64,000 bases of DNA from Paratractidigestivibacter sp003150175 (GCF_964283195.1 NZ_CAXYLH010000003.1), one strand, 5' to 3'; counted from the first letter of the stretch, positions 26,018 through 34,551 are shown. The notes: generated by a model from the letters alone, not told the origin. Numbers and translations are program-made.

Positions 26018-27187
26018 ATGGGGATTATCGACGCGGCTTTCGACGCCTTTTCGGGTACATTAGCCGACCAATGGAAAGATATCGTGACCGTCGGAGAATT
26101 CGACGAGAGAACCGCGGTCGCGCCCGGTGTGCGAAAGCGGAGCAACGAGGGCTACGGATACAACCAGGGACAGAGCAACATCCTGTCAAACGGCTCGATC
26201 ATCTACGTCCCCGAGAACACAGCAGCTTTCATCTTCAGCCAATCGGGCATCGAGAACGTCATCACCGAGCCGGGCGGCTACGAATACCGCAATGGCCAGC
26301 TAAGCGTCTTTGACAAACAGAGCCGTGATGAGTCCGGCATCGTAAAGACGCTCTTCGACCAGACGGCGCAGCGCATCGGGTTTTCCGGCATGTCGGCAGA
26401 CGATAAGCGCATCAGCTTCGTCAACCTTCGCGAGCTGCGCGGCATCAAATTCGGGACGCGCGGGCCGCTTGCCTATAACGACCTTTACTACGAAACCGAC
26501 CTGGAGGTTTACGCCTACGGGCTCTTTAGCATCCAAATCGTCGATCCAATCGCGTTCGTGCGTAACTTCCTCCCTGCGAACGTGGGCAGTTACTCGTTTA
26601 ACGACCTTGAGTCACGCAGTCAACTGGTTGCTGAATTCCTTCATTCTTTTATAGTTGCCCTGAACTCGCTGTCCACGGAATACCGCATCTCCCAGCTTCC
26701 GTCGCAGGCAGGAAAGATTGCCGACCAGATTCGTTCTGAAGGCGAGAACGCCGGCACCTGGAAAGAGCGCTTCGGCATCGAGCTGTGCGGTGTGGCCATC
26801 GAGAACATTGAGTTCTCGGATGACTCTCGCGAGCTCGTGCACAGCTATTCCGAAAAGAAGATGAGCGTCCGCGCCTACGAAGGCGTCTCAGCGCAGGCGG
26901 GCAACATGGCGGCGCAGCAAATGATCGCTGAGGGCGTGCGAGAAAACGGACTTGGCGACGGCGGCAATATGCTGTTCGGACTCGGGCTCGCAGGAAGCCT
27001 CAACCCACAGAACGCCTCGCAGGCAACGGAAGCGGCTGCCCCCGCCAAGGACGTCGATGCCAGACCCGCCGCCCCGTCGGTCGACGATCAGGTCGAAACG
27101 CTGAAGAAGCTCAAAGAGCTCGTGGACATGGGAATCCTGACCCCAGAGGAATTCACCGCGAAGAAAAAGCAGCTATTGGGCCTTTAG
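26018..27187 (+). CDS. SPFH/band-7-like protein with C-terminal SHOCT domain (YdjI-type)
   Basis: A 389-residue protein of the family often labelled virion core protein or YdjI. The N-terminal segment GIIDAAFDAFSGTLADQWKD precedes the SPFH region with NGSIIYVPENTAAFIFSQSG, EPGGYEYRNGQ and YETDLEVYAYGLFSIQIVDP. A coiled helix and a Gly-rich stretch (GLGDGGNMLFGLGLAGSL) follow. The last 30 residues, ETLKKLKELVDMGILTPEEF, are a SHOCT oligomerisation helix pair. In Bacillus, relatives associate with membrane-stress proteins. It is the second gene of the operon after the zinc-ribbon protein and is convergent with the kinase gene. Confidence 0.88.
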   Translation: MGIIDAAFDAFSGTLADQWKDIVTVGEFDERTAVAPGVRKRSNEGYGYNQGQSNILSNGSIIYVPENTAAFIFSQSGIENVITEPGGYEYRNGQLSVFDKQSRDESGIVKTLFDQTAQRIGFSGMSADDKRISFVNLRELRGIKFGTRGPLAYNDLYYETDLEVYAYGLFSIQIVDPIAFVRNFLPANVGSYSFNDLESRSQLVAEFLHSFIVALNSLSTEYRISQLPSQAGKIADQIRSEGENAGTWKERFGIELCGVAIENIEFSDDSRELVHSYSEKKMSVRAYEGVSAQAGNMAAQQMIAEGVRENGLGDGGNMLFGLGLAGSLNPQNASQATEAAAPAKDVDARPAAPSVDDQVETLKKLKELVDMGILTPEEFTAKKKQLLGL

Positions 27188-27203
27188 CGAACGGCCCGCC
27201 GCC

Positions 27204-28808
27204 CTACCACGGCTGGGCATGAACCTCGACAGTCGCGTAGTCGGGCGCGGCGTAGTCCGTTATGGAGAAGGGCGCAGACTCGCCGGCGGCTGGGACGGCT
27301 GTGAGGAAGTCGTTCGTGCCGCCCACGATCCGGCCCGCGTCGTCGCGCAACACGGAAGTGAGCATCACCGCGTTGGACAGCGGAGCAGACCTGCTCCATG
27401 AGCCGTCGCTGCTCAACGAAACGCTGCCCGTAATCGTCAGCCCACCAAACGAATTGGCCTTCGCCGAGACGTCCGAAACGTCGAGCGAGATCGGCATCGT
27501 CACCCGACGCTCCTTGGTCGTGGCCCCGGCCTCAAGCGCGACCTCGACTCTGGCAGTCGTTCCTGCCTCCGCGGTCGACTGAACGTAGATGTACGAGACC
27601 TGTCCCGGAAGGCAAACCATCGCGCCTTGTTCCTCCGTAAAGGTCTGCGCACCGGCGGCGTCATAGCCCGTCACGCGAATAATCGGCATGTCAACAGCCA
27701 TGTTTTCGCTCGTGTTCTGCAAGCCGACGACCGCATGGACGTAACCCATCGAGTCGACAGACCAGCCGTACTCGGCGATTTCGAGCGATAGATCGTCGAC
27801 GGGGACCGCGCCTGGTTCCGCCGACGTCGACGTCGACGTTGGCGTCACCGCCGCTCCACCCGAGTCAGCCGACACGCTGTGCCCTTCTTCCCACCGCTCA
27901 TGCACAAAGAAGAACACCAGGCCAACGGCAAGAAGCACCGCCGCGATTGCTATGACGATCGCCTTCTTGGACAGCCCCTTCCGAGTCCAAGTGGCCGCCG
28001 CACGCACGCCAGACGAGGCACCGCCGCCCGCGGGCGCGCCGACCTCCGCGTCGCCGCATCTCCCAAGGGCGCGCGCCATCTCGGCCGCGCTCTGGTACCT
28101 GGAGCTCGGCTCGAACGCGCACGCGCGGGCAACAACCTCCGCAAGACGCGAATCGGTTGCATCGGCGTCCCCCAGGGCCCGCTCGTACTCGTCCCCGTCC
28201 GGCTGCAGGCCAGTGAGCATGTACCCGAGCAGCTTGCCGATGGCGTACACATCTGAGCGCGCGTCGGTCTGAGCGAAGCCGTACTGTTCCGGCGAGGCGA
28301 AGCCGCGTGTGCCGAGCGACGTCGTGTCGCGAGAAGCGCCCTCGACGCGCATGCGGGCGATTCCCAGATCGATGAGGTGCGCGCCGTCGGCGGCAACGAT
28401 GACGTTGCGGGGACTCAGGTCGCGGTGAACCACCCCACGCGAGTGGAGCGCCGCCGCGGCCTCGCAAATGTCCGCCGCAAGGCTCGCCGCCTCCCCGGGG
28501 GCGAGGCGCTTCTTTGCCATCACGAGTTCCTCGAGCGTCTGCCCGGGAACGAAGTCGTACACGACAACGAACTGGTCGGGCAACGAATACGTGGCCTCCA
28601 CCTTGGGAAGGCGAGCGCAGCCGCACGATTCTATGAGGGACCAGACGCCTTGATTGGCGAGTTTGCTCGGGATCTTCTTTCTAACGAACGGGCCAGCGCC
28701 GTCGATGGTCACAAGCTCGGTCACACCACCGGCGCCGCGAGCGAGCACGCGCTCGACGCGGTACATATCGTCGATGCTCATGGCATGCATGACCTGCTCG
28801 TCGTTCAA
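27204..28808 (-). CDS. Membrane-anchored Ser/Thr protein kinase with extracytoplasmic domain
   Basis: An eukaryotic-type (Hanks) kinase of about 534 residues. The kinase part shows ARGAGGVTELV (glycine loop), VRKKIPSK (ATP-anchoring Lys), HSRGVVHRDLSPRNVIV (catalytic Asp and Asn) and IDLGIARM (DFG replaced by DLG). The activation loop GTRGFASPEQYG and RSDVYAIGKLL complete the fold. One membrane helix (AIVIAIAAVLLAVGLVFFFV) lies near residue 290. The outer part is beta-rich with two repeats of a sandwich-like domain. TTG 28808 is preferred because AAAAAGGA lies about 10 nt upstream; GTG 28847 is the alternative. It is convergent with the SPFH operon and follows the HTH gene. Confidence 0.87.
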   Translation of the reverse strand: MNDEQVMHAMSIDDMYRVERVLARGAGGVTELVTIDGAGPFVRKKIPSKLANQGVWSLIESCGCARLPKVEATYSLPDQFVVVYDFVPGQTLEELVMAKKRLAPGEAASLAADICEAAAALHSRGVVHRDLSPRNVIVAADGAHLIDLGIARMRVEGASRDTTSLGTRGFASPEQYGFAQTDARSDVYAIGKLLGYMLTGLQPDGDEYERALGDADATDSRLAEVVARACAFEPSSRYQSAAEMARALGRCGDAEVGAPAGGGASSGVRAAATWTRKGLSKKAIVIAIAAVLLAVGLVFFFVHERWEEGHSVSADSGGAAVTPTSTSTSAEPGAVPVDDLSLEIAEYGWSVDSMGYVHAVVGLQNTSENMAVDMPIIRVTGYDAAGAQTFTEEQGAMVCLPGQVSYIYVQSTAEAGTTARVEVALEAGATTKERRVTMPISLDVSDVSAKANSFGGLTITGSVSLSSDGSWSRSAPLSNAVMLTSVLRDDAGRIVGGTNDFLTAVPAAGESAPFSITDYAAPDYATVEVHAQPW

Positions 28809-28871
28809 AACCGCCCATCCTTTTTGGCGCACCAGGGACACCCCCACAGCAGGAGCACGCGGCGCCGATAC

Positions 28872-28918
28872 TTCAGTTTAAGCGCAGCGGGACGGTATAT
28901 CTTCAGTTGACGACTGAA
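28872..28918 (-). promoter_or_regulatory. TTCAGTT half-site cluster upstream of the kinase gene
   Basis: TTCAGTT occurs at 28872-28878 and 28902-28908, spaced exactly 30 bp, with an inverted ACTGAA at 28913-28918 forming a small palindrome with the second copy. The same half-site makes up the perfect palindrome at 25.3 kb. A shared operator is inferred, not shown. Confidence 0.4.
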
Positions 28919-28972
28919 TCGACGGGCGGCAAAAAGCCGCGGACGGGGCGGCCGTCGAGCGAACGGGCGCCG

Positions 28973-29425
28973 TCAACGCAGCGGGCCGGTGCCCAAAAGC
29001 GTCTTCTCGCCGAGGCGATACAGCTCGTCATCGGCCTCCTCGCGAGAAAGCCCGTGCTCGAAGCACCAGATAAGAATCGCGTCGCGCGGGACCTTGCACC
29101 ACAACTCGCTCACGCCCGCCAACCGAAGTAGGCGCTGCGCCTCGCGCAGATTGCAGCCGAGGCCGAAGGCGAGCATAACGGCATGGTCATGGCCCGGGCG
29201 GCTCTTTCCGGAAAAGATGTCATAGACAACGGTCGCGTTCAGGCCGCTTGCGCGCACCACGTCAGAGCGGCGAATCCCGCGGCTTTCCAGCAACTCATTC
29301 AGGTAATCAGGCAGATCGCGTTCGATCGTCGTCCCCTCGGAGGCGAGATACGCCTCCGGAGTCGACGAGGCGAGGAGCCGCTCGAGCAGCTCCTCCGTTA
29401 TGCGCTCCTTGCCGCCTTGCGCCAC
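28973..29425 (-). CDS. Helix-turn-helix (XRE-like) DNA-binding regulator
   Basis: A 150-residue protein starting with GTG 29425, with a weak GGGGG ribosome site. The HTH is visible as SRGIRRSDVVRASGLNATVV followed by the recognition-helix end FSGKSRPGHDHAVMLAFGLG, about residues 48-88. After it comes LREAQRLLRLAGVSELWCKV and an EEADDELYRLGE tail, which are typical of a family of small Xre-like proteins encoded beside bacterial Ser/Thr kinases. It lies 9 bp after metA and 125 bp before the kinase gene. The context suggests control of the kinase and of the divergent 25.3-kb promoter, where similar half-sites occur. Confidence 0.8.
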   Translation of the reverse strand: MAQGGKERITEELLERLLASSTPEAYLASEGTTIERDLPDYLNELLESRGIRRSDVVRASGLNATVVYDIFSGKSRPGHDHAVMLAFGLGCNLREAQRLLRLAGVSELWCKVPRDAILIWCFEHGLSREEADDELYRLGEKTLLGTGPLR

Positions 29426-29434
29426 GTAGACCCC

Positions 29435-30400
29435 CTAGAACTTGTCCGTCATGATGTCGCCGCCGCCGCGCAGCTGCCCGATGACCTCAGGGATCCGCTC
29501 GAGCTCGTAGGGCGTCATCTGGTAGATCCAGTTCAGCCAGTTCCGGTACAGGAGGTTCGCGTGCGCGCGCCACGTGAAGATCGGCTGCTTCTCGGGGTCG
29601 TCGTCGGGGAAGTAGTTCTCAGGTACGCGAATGGGCAGGCCCTTGTGGAAGTCGCGCCAGAACTCGGAGCCCAGGGTGTCCCGACCGTACTCGAAGTGAC
29701 CCGTCACGTAAACCTCGTGGAAGTCGCGCGTGGCGATGATCGCGGGGCCGCTGGTGAAGCCCTCGGAAAGAACCTGCAGCTCAGGGTGCTCGGCGAGCGC
29801 CGCGGTGTCGATCGCCGCGTGTCGGGAGTGCGGCATGTAGTGCACCTCGTCGAAGCCGTTGGTCAGGAAGTTGTACTCGTCGCAGAGCCGCTGCTTGAAC
29901 ACGCCGAAGAGCTTCGAGCCGAGCATCTTCTTTGGGATGCCATAGAGGTGGTAGAGCCCCGCGAGAGCGCCCCAGCACAGGTACATGGTCGAGAGCGCGT
30001 GCGTCTGCGACCAGTCAACGATCCGGCAAAACTCGTCCCAGTAATCGACGTCCTCGAACTCCATCTGCTCGACCGGCGCGCCCGTGATGATGAAGCCGTC
30101 GTAGTAGTTGTCCTTGAGCGCGTCGAACGTGTCGTAGAACTTGACCAAGTGGTCGGCGCTCACATGCGTCGCCTCGTGGCTGCTCACGCGCATGAAGTCG
30201 CAGCTCACCTGCAGCGGCGACTTCGAGATCAGGCGCAGGATCTGCGTCTCGGTCTCGACCTTGGTGGGCATGAGGTTGAGGATGACCACGTGCAGCGGGC
30301 GAATCTGCTGGTTGTTGGCGACTTCCTCCTCCAAGGCAAAGATGCGCTCCTGGTGCAGGGTGGCTTTGGCGGGCAGGCCGTCGGGGATGTTGATGGGCAT
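29435..30400 (-). CDS. metA: Homoserine O-acetyltransferase (MetA family)
   Basis: A 321-residue enzyme that activates homoserine for methionine synthesis. The catalytic Cys142 lies in STMYLCWGALAG, His235 and Glu237 in TGHFEYG, and Arg and Lys at the usual spots. Position 111 is Glu (TGAPVEQM). In studied MetA enzymes Glu111 selects acetyl-CoA and Gly111 selects succinyl-CoA, so O-acetylhomoserine is predicted as product. That agrees with MetY at 13-14 kb. ATG 30400 has AGGAG 8 nt upstream. The 170-nt leader encodes a Met-rich peptide and a terminator. It is divergent from metNIQ and 9 bp before the HTH gene. Confidence 0.96.
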   Translation of the reverse strand: MPINIPDGLPAKATLHQERIFALEEEVANNQQIRPLHVVILNLMPTKVETETQILRLISKSPLQVSCDFMRVSSHEATHVSADHLVKFYDTFDALKDNYYDGFIITGAPVEQMEFEDVDYWDEFCRIVDWSQTHALSTMYLCWGALAGLYHLYGIPKKMLGSKLFGVFKQRLCDEYNFLTNGFDEVHYMPHSRHAAIDTAALAEHPELQVLSEGFTSGPAIIATRDFHEVYVTGHFEYGRDTLGSEFWRDFHKGLPIRVPENYFPDDDPEKQPIFTWRAHANLLYRNWLNWIYQMTPYELERIPEVIGQLRGGGDIMTDKF

Positions 30401-30440
30401 GGGTGAATCTCCTGTGCGAACGCGAGAGGTACAGAAACCG

Positions 30441-30488
30441 AAAAAGCACTGCTTGTGGCGTCGACCGCGCGGCCGGGCCTAGCAGTGC
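30441..30488 (-). terminator. Intrinsic terminator (attenuator) in the metA leader
   Basis: The 5' arm GCACTGCT (30488-30481) pairs perfectly with AGCAGTGC (30453-30446), followed at once by T5 (30445-30441). An inner GGC/GCC helix extends it, and G-U pairs can lengthen the base. The 5' arm overlaps the last codons and the stop of the leader peptide. The terminator precedes the metA start by about 40 nt, so it would stop transcription before metA unless disrupted. Confidence 0.82.
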
Positions 30489-30532
30489 CCCCGCATTCGC
30501 ATCGTCATGGCGAGGGAAAGAAGAAAGTGCAT
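30479..30532 (-). CDS. Methionine-rich leader peptide of metA (17 residues)
   Basis: ATG 30532 is preceded by GGAGGG with a 6-nt gap, a strong ribosome site. The peptide reads MHFLLSLAMTMRMRGHC and stops with TAG at 30479-30481. Besides the start, three of its six codons 9-14 are ATG. The stop and last two codons form the 5' arm of the metA attenuator. A ribosome held at the last Met codon would cover that arm and prevent terminator formation, so low charged tRNA-Met would raise metA transcription. This is inferred from the arrangement. No SAM riboswitch or T-box consensus was seen in the same leader. Confidence 0.75.
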   Translation of the reverse strand: MHFLLSLAMTMRMRGHC

Positions 30533-30570
30533 GTGCGTCCCTCCAGCCAGAATCGTGTTTACCGCCAATC

Positions 30571-30580
30571 AGTATAGCAA
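30571..30580 (-). promoter_or_regulatory. metA: metA promoter: extended -10 (TTGCTATACT)
   Basis: Minus-strand TATACT (30571-30576) preceded by TTGC, i.e. an extended TGn -10. Transcription would begin near 30563, leaving about 30 nt before the leader-peptide ATG. The -35 region is weak. Confidence 0.6.
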
Positions 30581-30627
30581 CGGCCGCGCACAATATCGCG
30601 TCGCCGAGCTGGCGTTATAGCTCAAAG

Positions 30628-30650
30628 CGATAACTACCCATCGATTATCG
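30628..30650. promoter_or_regulatory. Palindrome CGATAA-N11-TTATCG in the metA-metN intergenic region
   Basis: Six-base arms separated by 11 bp, midway between the two divergent -10 boxes. This is the expected place for a shared operator. The regulator is unknown, and the short arms make chance occurrence possible. Confidence 0.35.
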
Positions 30651-30684
30651 GTTTAAGCACGCCAAACGCCATCTGAAAACACCT

Positions 30685-30693
30685 TGCTATACT
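30685..30693 (+). promoter_or_regulatory. metN: metN promoter: extended -10 (TGCTATACT)
   Basis: The same TTGCTATACT string as the metA promoter lies 9 nt upstream of the metN ATG. The start point should fall within about 3 nt of the ATG. No Shine-Dalgarno is present, so the mRNA is probably leaderless or nearly so. Confidence 0.6.
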
Positions 30694-30702
30694 CGACTGG
30701 CT

Positions 30703-31460
<758 letters not shown>

Positions 31461-31461
<1 letters not shown>

Positions 31462-32138
31462 TGGACTTCAGCGCATTCATCGGTAAGTACGGCGCGCTCC
31501 TCGCGCAAGGCACCGTCGACACCGCCGTCATGGTGCTCGCCTCGACCCTCGGCGCCTACATCATCGGCATCGTCCTCGGCACGCTGCTCACCGTGCTCGC
31601 GCCCGACGGCCTGAGGCCCAACCGCGTCGCCTACTCCGTCATCGGCTGGATCGTGAACATGGCCCGCTCGCTGCCGTTCATCATCCTGCTGCTGTTCCTC
31701 ATCCCAGTGACCCGCGCCGTCGTGGGCACCACGCTCGGCGTCCCCGCCGCGGTCTTCCCGTTGATCGTCTCGGCCGCGCCGTTCGTCGCGCGCATGGTCG
31801 AGTCCTCCGAGGCCGAGGTCGACCGCGGACTCGTTGAGGCCGCGACCTCCATGGGCGCCTCCACCTGGGAGATCATCCTCAAGGTCTACCTGCGAGAAGG
31901 GCTCCCGAGCCTGCTGCGCGGCCTGCCGATCGTCATCATCACGATCCTCGGCTACACCGCCATGGCCGGCACCGTCGGCGCGGGCGGCCTGGGCGACATC
32001 GCCATCCGCTATGGGTACCAGCGCTACCAGGACGACGTCATGATCGCCACCGTGATCATCCTCATCGTCATGGTCCAGGTCATCCAGACCCTCTGCAACC
32101 TGCTGGTGCGCGGCTGCGACAAGCGAATGCGCTTTTAG
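31461..32138 (+). CDS. metI: Methionine ABC transporter permease
   Basis: A 225-residue integral membrane protein with about five helices. It begins MDFSAFIGKYGALLAQGTVDTAVM and has the permease coupling (EAA) loop in VEAATSMGASTWEIILKVYL, which docks on MetN. SLPFIILLLFLIPVTR and GYTAMAGTVGAGGLGDIAIRYGYQR are hallmark MetI stretches. The start codon overlaps the metN stop by one base (TGATG), implying translational coupling. Length is normal for MetI (about 217). Confidence 0.95.
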
Positions 32139-32177
32139 CGCATATACACCGAACTCAGCCTCTTTAATCGGAGCCAA

Positions 32178-32194
32178 CGCCGGCCCCTCCGGCG
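32178..32194 (+). other. Small stem-loop between metI and metQ
   Basis: A CGCCGG/CCGGCG stem with a 5-nt loop in the 107-bp metI-metQ gap. It may protect the upstream or downstream message and let the binding lipoprotein be expressed at a different level. No U-run follows. Confidence 0.35.
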
Positions 32195-32245
32195 ACTCAT
32201 ACGTCATCTCACCCTCAGACAACATCAAAAGGGAAAGGATTTACT

Positions 32246-33109
32246 ATGTCTATCAAGCAGCACCTCAAGCCCATCGCGGGCGTTTTCGCCAGCGCCGGCC
32301 TCGCGCTTTCGCTCGTCGCCTGCGGTGGCAGCGGCCAGGCGGCGTCTTCGAGTAACGGCTCGGGCAGCAACGCGTCGTCCGACAACGTGATCACCGTCGG
32401 CGCCTCCCCCTCCCCGCACGCCGAGATCCTGAACGCCGTCGCCGACGAGCTCAAGGCCGACGGCTATGAGCTCAAGGTCGTCGAGTACAACGACTACGTC
32501 CAGCCCAACGTCGCGCTCTCCGACGGCAGCCTCGACGCCAACTACTTCCAGCACAAGCCCTACCTCGACAACTACAACCAGGAGGACGGCACCGACCTCG
32601 CCAGCGCCGCGGCCATCCACTTCGAGCCAATGGGCCTCTATGCCGGCAAGAGCTCTGACATCAAGAACGTCCCCGACGGCGCGAAGATCGCCGTGCCCTC
32701 CGATGCCACCAACGAGGCCCGTGCGCTGCTGCTGCTCCAGGACCAGGGCGTCATTAAGCTCAAGGACGGCGCAGGGCTCGAGGCGACCGCGAACGACATC
32801 GCCGAGAACCCCCACAACATCCAGCTCGTCGAGGTCGAGGCCGCTGCCGTGCCGCGCTCCCTGCAGGACGCCGACTTCGCTGTGATCAACGGCAACTACG
32901 CGCTCTCCGCCGGGCTCGACACCTCCAAGACCCTCGCCTCCGAGGGCGCCGACTCCGAGGCCGCGCAGACCTACGCCAACATCGTCGCCGTCCGCAAGGG
33001 CGAGGAGGACTCCCCCAAGACCAAGGCCCTCGTCAAGGCCCTGACCAGCGACACCGCAAAGAAGTTCATCGAGGACCAGTACAAGGGCTCCGTCATCCCC
33101 GTGTTCTAG
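32246..33109 (+). CDS. metQ: Methionine-binding lipoprotein of the MetNIQ transporter
   Basis: A 287-residue NlpA-family substrate-binding protein. The signal peptide ends in a lipobox LSLVAC with Cys26 as the lipid-anchored residue, followed by a Gly/Ser linker. The mature domain starts ITVGASPSPHAEILNAV and contains YVQPNVALSDGSLDANYFQHKPYL and GKIAVPSDATNEARAL-like phrases, matching D/L-methionine binders. ATG 32246 has AAAGGA 8 nt upstream. It is the last gene of metNIQ, ahead of a strong hairpin at 33150. Confidence 0.95.
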   Translation: MSIKQHLKPIAGVFASAGLALSLVACGGSGQAASSSNGSGSNASSDNVITVGASPSPHAEILNAVADELKADGYELKVVEYNDYVQPNVALSDGSLDANYFQHKPYLDNYNQEDGTDLASAAAIHFEPMGLYAGKSSDIKNVPDGAKIAVPSDATNEARALLLLQDQGVIKLKDGAGLEATANDIAENPHNIQLVEVEAAAVPRSLQDADFAVINGNYALSAGLDTSKTLASEGADSEAAQTYANIVAVRKGEEDSPKTKALVKALTSDTAKKFIEDQYKGSVIPVF

Positions 33110-33149
33110 CCCCTCGCGCAGGCGCGCGGACCCACCCTAAGTGTTACGG

Positions 33150-33181
33150 CGCCCCCGACGGCAAAGCTGCCGCCGGGGGCG
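33150..33181. terminator. Hairpin terminator after metQ
   Basis: The CGCCCCCG/CGGGGGCG arms close around an inner GGC/GCC helix, followed on the plus strand by TTCTCGT. The stem is strong but the U-run weak. It can also serve the minus-strand ATPase gene ending at 33252. Confidence 0.55.
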
Positions 33182-33251
33182 TTCTCGTGCTCAGGTCCTT
33201 CTTTTCGAGCCCCCGAGCCCTTCTTGCCGCATCGTCGGAGAGGGTTCGTTC

Positions 33252-34400
33252 TCAGTAATTCCAGATTCTCGCGCCGTCATCCGACAGTTTCCCGGTGTCC
33301 TCTTCCGTGAAATAGCTTCGTAGGTGCGGGATGTTGAGCCTCACATACCCATAGCCTGCCGGAACGATGGTCCCTCGCTCGATGAGGCGCGCTCGGTAGG
33401 GAGCGCACTGCTGGGCGCTCTTTCCGATCGCCCGGGCCGCGTCTCCCGTAGAGGAGCGCCCGTCTTCGCCCACGCCATCGACGATTGCTTCTAGGTAGGC
33501 GGTCATCCCTGGGCCGAAATCGCCGACGGACGGCTCGATCACATTTGCCCGAAAATCGACGCGAGCCGACAAGTCGGCCTCGTCCACGAGCCCCTTGGTA
33601 ACCGCGGTATGTCCTCTGGGATGACTCACGCCAGCAGCTTCAACCAGGTAATATCCGAGCAGCTGAATCAGGTACGGATACCCATAGCTGCATGCGCATA
33701 AATACTCGAGCTCCTCCTCTCCGCACGTCACAAAGCCGGTCAGGTCGAGCATCCCGGCAAACGCCGAACGGGCCTCGTCCACACCAAGGCTGCCGAGTCT
33801 GATGTCATACGCCCGTTGCATGAAGGTGCAGCCCTTATACGAGCTGATTTTTTCCTTCGCTCCGCAAAGTCCCGCGAGGACGAGCATGACGGGGAGCCCC
33901 TTGCGCAAGGTCATCTGAACCGCCGCGCAGATGTTCTCCGTGTCCGACTCGGGTATTTTCTGCGCCTCGTCGACGGTAATGAACACCCCGCCGCGCTTGC
34001 GCTTCTCGCTGGCAGCGACGAGGACGTCGGTCAGCGCCCGGCCATCGTATCGGTTGCTTTCCGAAATACCTACGTGAACCGCAGAAAGACCGAAGGCCTC
34101 GGGGGCAGCCACTCGCTCAACGGTCCTTTGGTCCGCGCCCGCCAGTCTGCGGACAATATCCTCGGATGCGTGGGCGGAGTGAACATCGACCGTTGTCCAG
34201 CCTGCTTCCCGAGCCGTGATCGAGAATTGCTCGAGCAGCGCCGTCTTTCCGCACCCACGGTTGCCCGTCACGAAGATGACGCGGTACGGGCTGTTTCCGT
34301 CGGCAATCGCATGTTTAACGATATTCAGCTCAAGGGATCGCCCGAAGAAATGTTGCGGCTTACCTCCGAACATGGGAGTGAACGGGTTCTGTCTAGGCAT
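33252..34400 (-). CDS. AAA-type ATPase, archaeal-type ATP-binding protein family
   Basis: A 382-residue protein from ATG 34400 (MPRQNPFTPMFGGKPQHFFG), with GAGG about 8 nt upstream; the frame further upstream runs through repeat DNA. Walker A is VTGNRGCGKTALLEQF (about 45-60) and Walker B is VFITVDEAQK near 140. An Orc1/Cdc6-like helical lid and a winged-helix C-terminus (AAYLEAI..GKSAQQCAPYRARLIERG) follow. Relatives are widespread in Bifidobacterium and Coriobacteriia as orphan genes and often vary between strains. The role is unknown; mobile-element or defence roles have been suggested for similar ATPases. GC content appears lower than in the neighbours. Two direct repeats lie just upstream. 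Confidence 0.82.
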   Translation of the reverse strand: MPRQNPFTPMFGGKPQHFFGRSLELNIVKHAIADGNSPYRVIFVTGNRGCGKTALLEQFSITAREAGWTTVDVHSAHASEDIVRRLAGADQRTVERVAAPEAFGLSAVHVGISESNRYDGRALTDVLVAASEKRKRGGVFITVDEAQKIPESDTENICAAVQMTLRKGLPVMLVLAGLCGAKEKISSYKGCTFMQRAYDIRLGSLGVDEARSAFAGMLDLTGFVTCGEEELEYLCACSYGYPYLIQLLGYYLVEAAGVSHPRGHTAVTKGLVDEADLSARVDFRANVIEPSVGDFGPGMTAYLEAIVDGVGEDGRSSTGDAARAIGKSAQQCAPYRARLIERGTIVPAGYGYVRLNIPHLRSYFTEEDTGKLSDDGARIWNY

Positions 34401-34439
34401 TTGGATACCTCGATTCATATAAAACCGCAGTTCAACGAC

Positions 34440-34485
34440 AAGTATAACAAGTATACACATTGTCGAAGTATAACAGATATACACA
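34440..34485 (-). promoter_or_regulatory. Two 20-bp direct repeats in the ATPase promoter region
   Basis: 34440-34459 and 34466-34485 share 18 of 20 bases (AAGTATAAC...TATACACA) with a 26-bp period. Each includes GTATAAC and a TATAC core. They lie 40-85 bp upstream of the ATPase start and about 80 bp upstream of the helicase start. They look like paired protein-binding sites. Confidence 0.6.
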
Positions 34486-34551
34486 CGTAAGCCACTCTTC
34501 CCTCTGGCCCCTCCCAGGCCCTTCTCGCGTGCAAGACCTGCGGTTTTGCGC

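Noticed and set aside
30401..30560. SAM riboswitch or T-box upstream of metA
   Set aside because: No conserved T-box core or SAM-riboswitch junction is visible; the leader is short and largely occupied by the peptide ORF and the terminator.
34401..34484. 28-codon extension of the AAA ATPase
   Set aside because: It translates the direct repeats in the promoter region and lacks a ribosome site.
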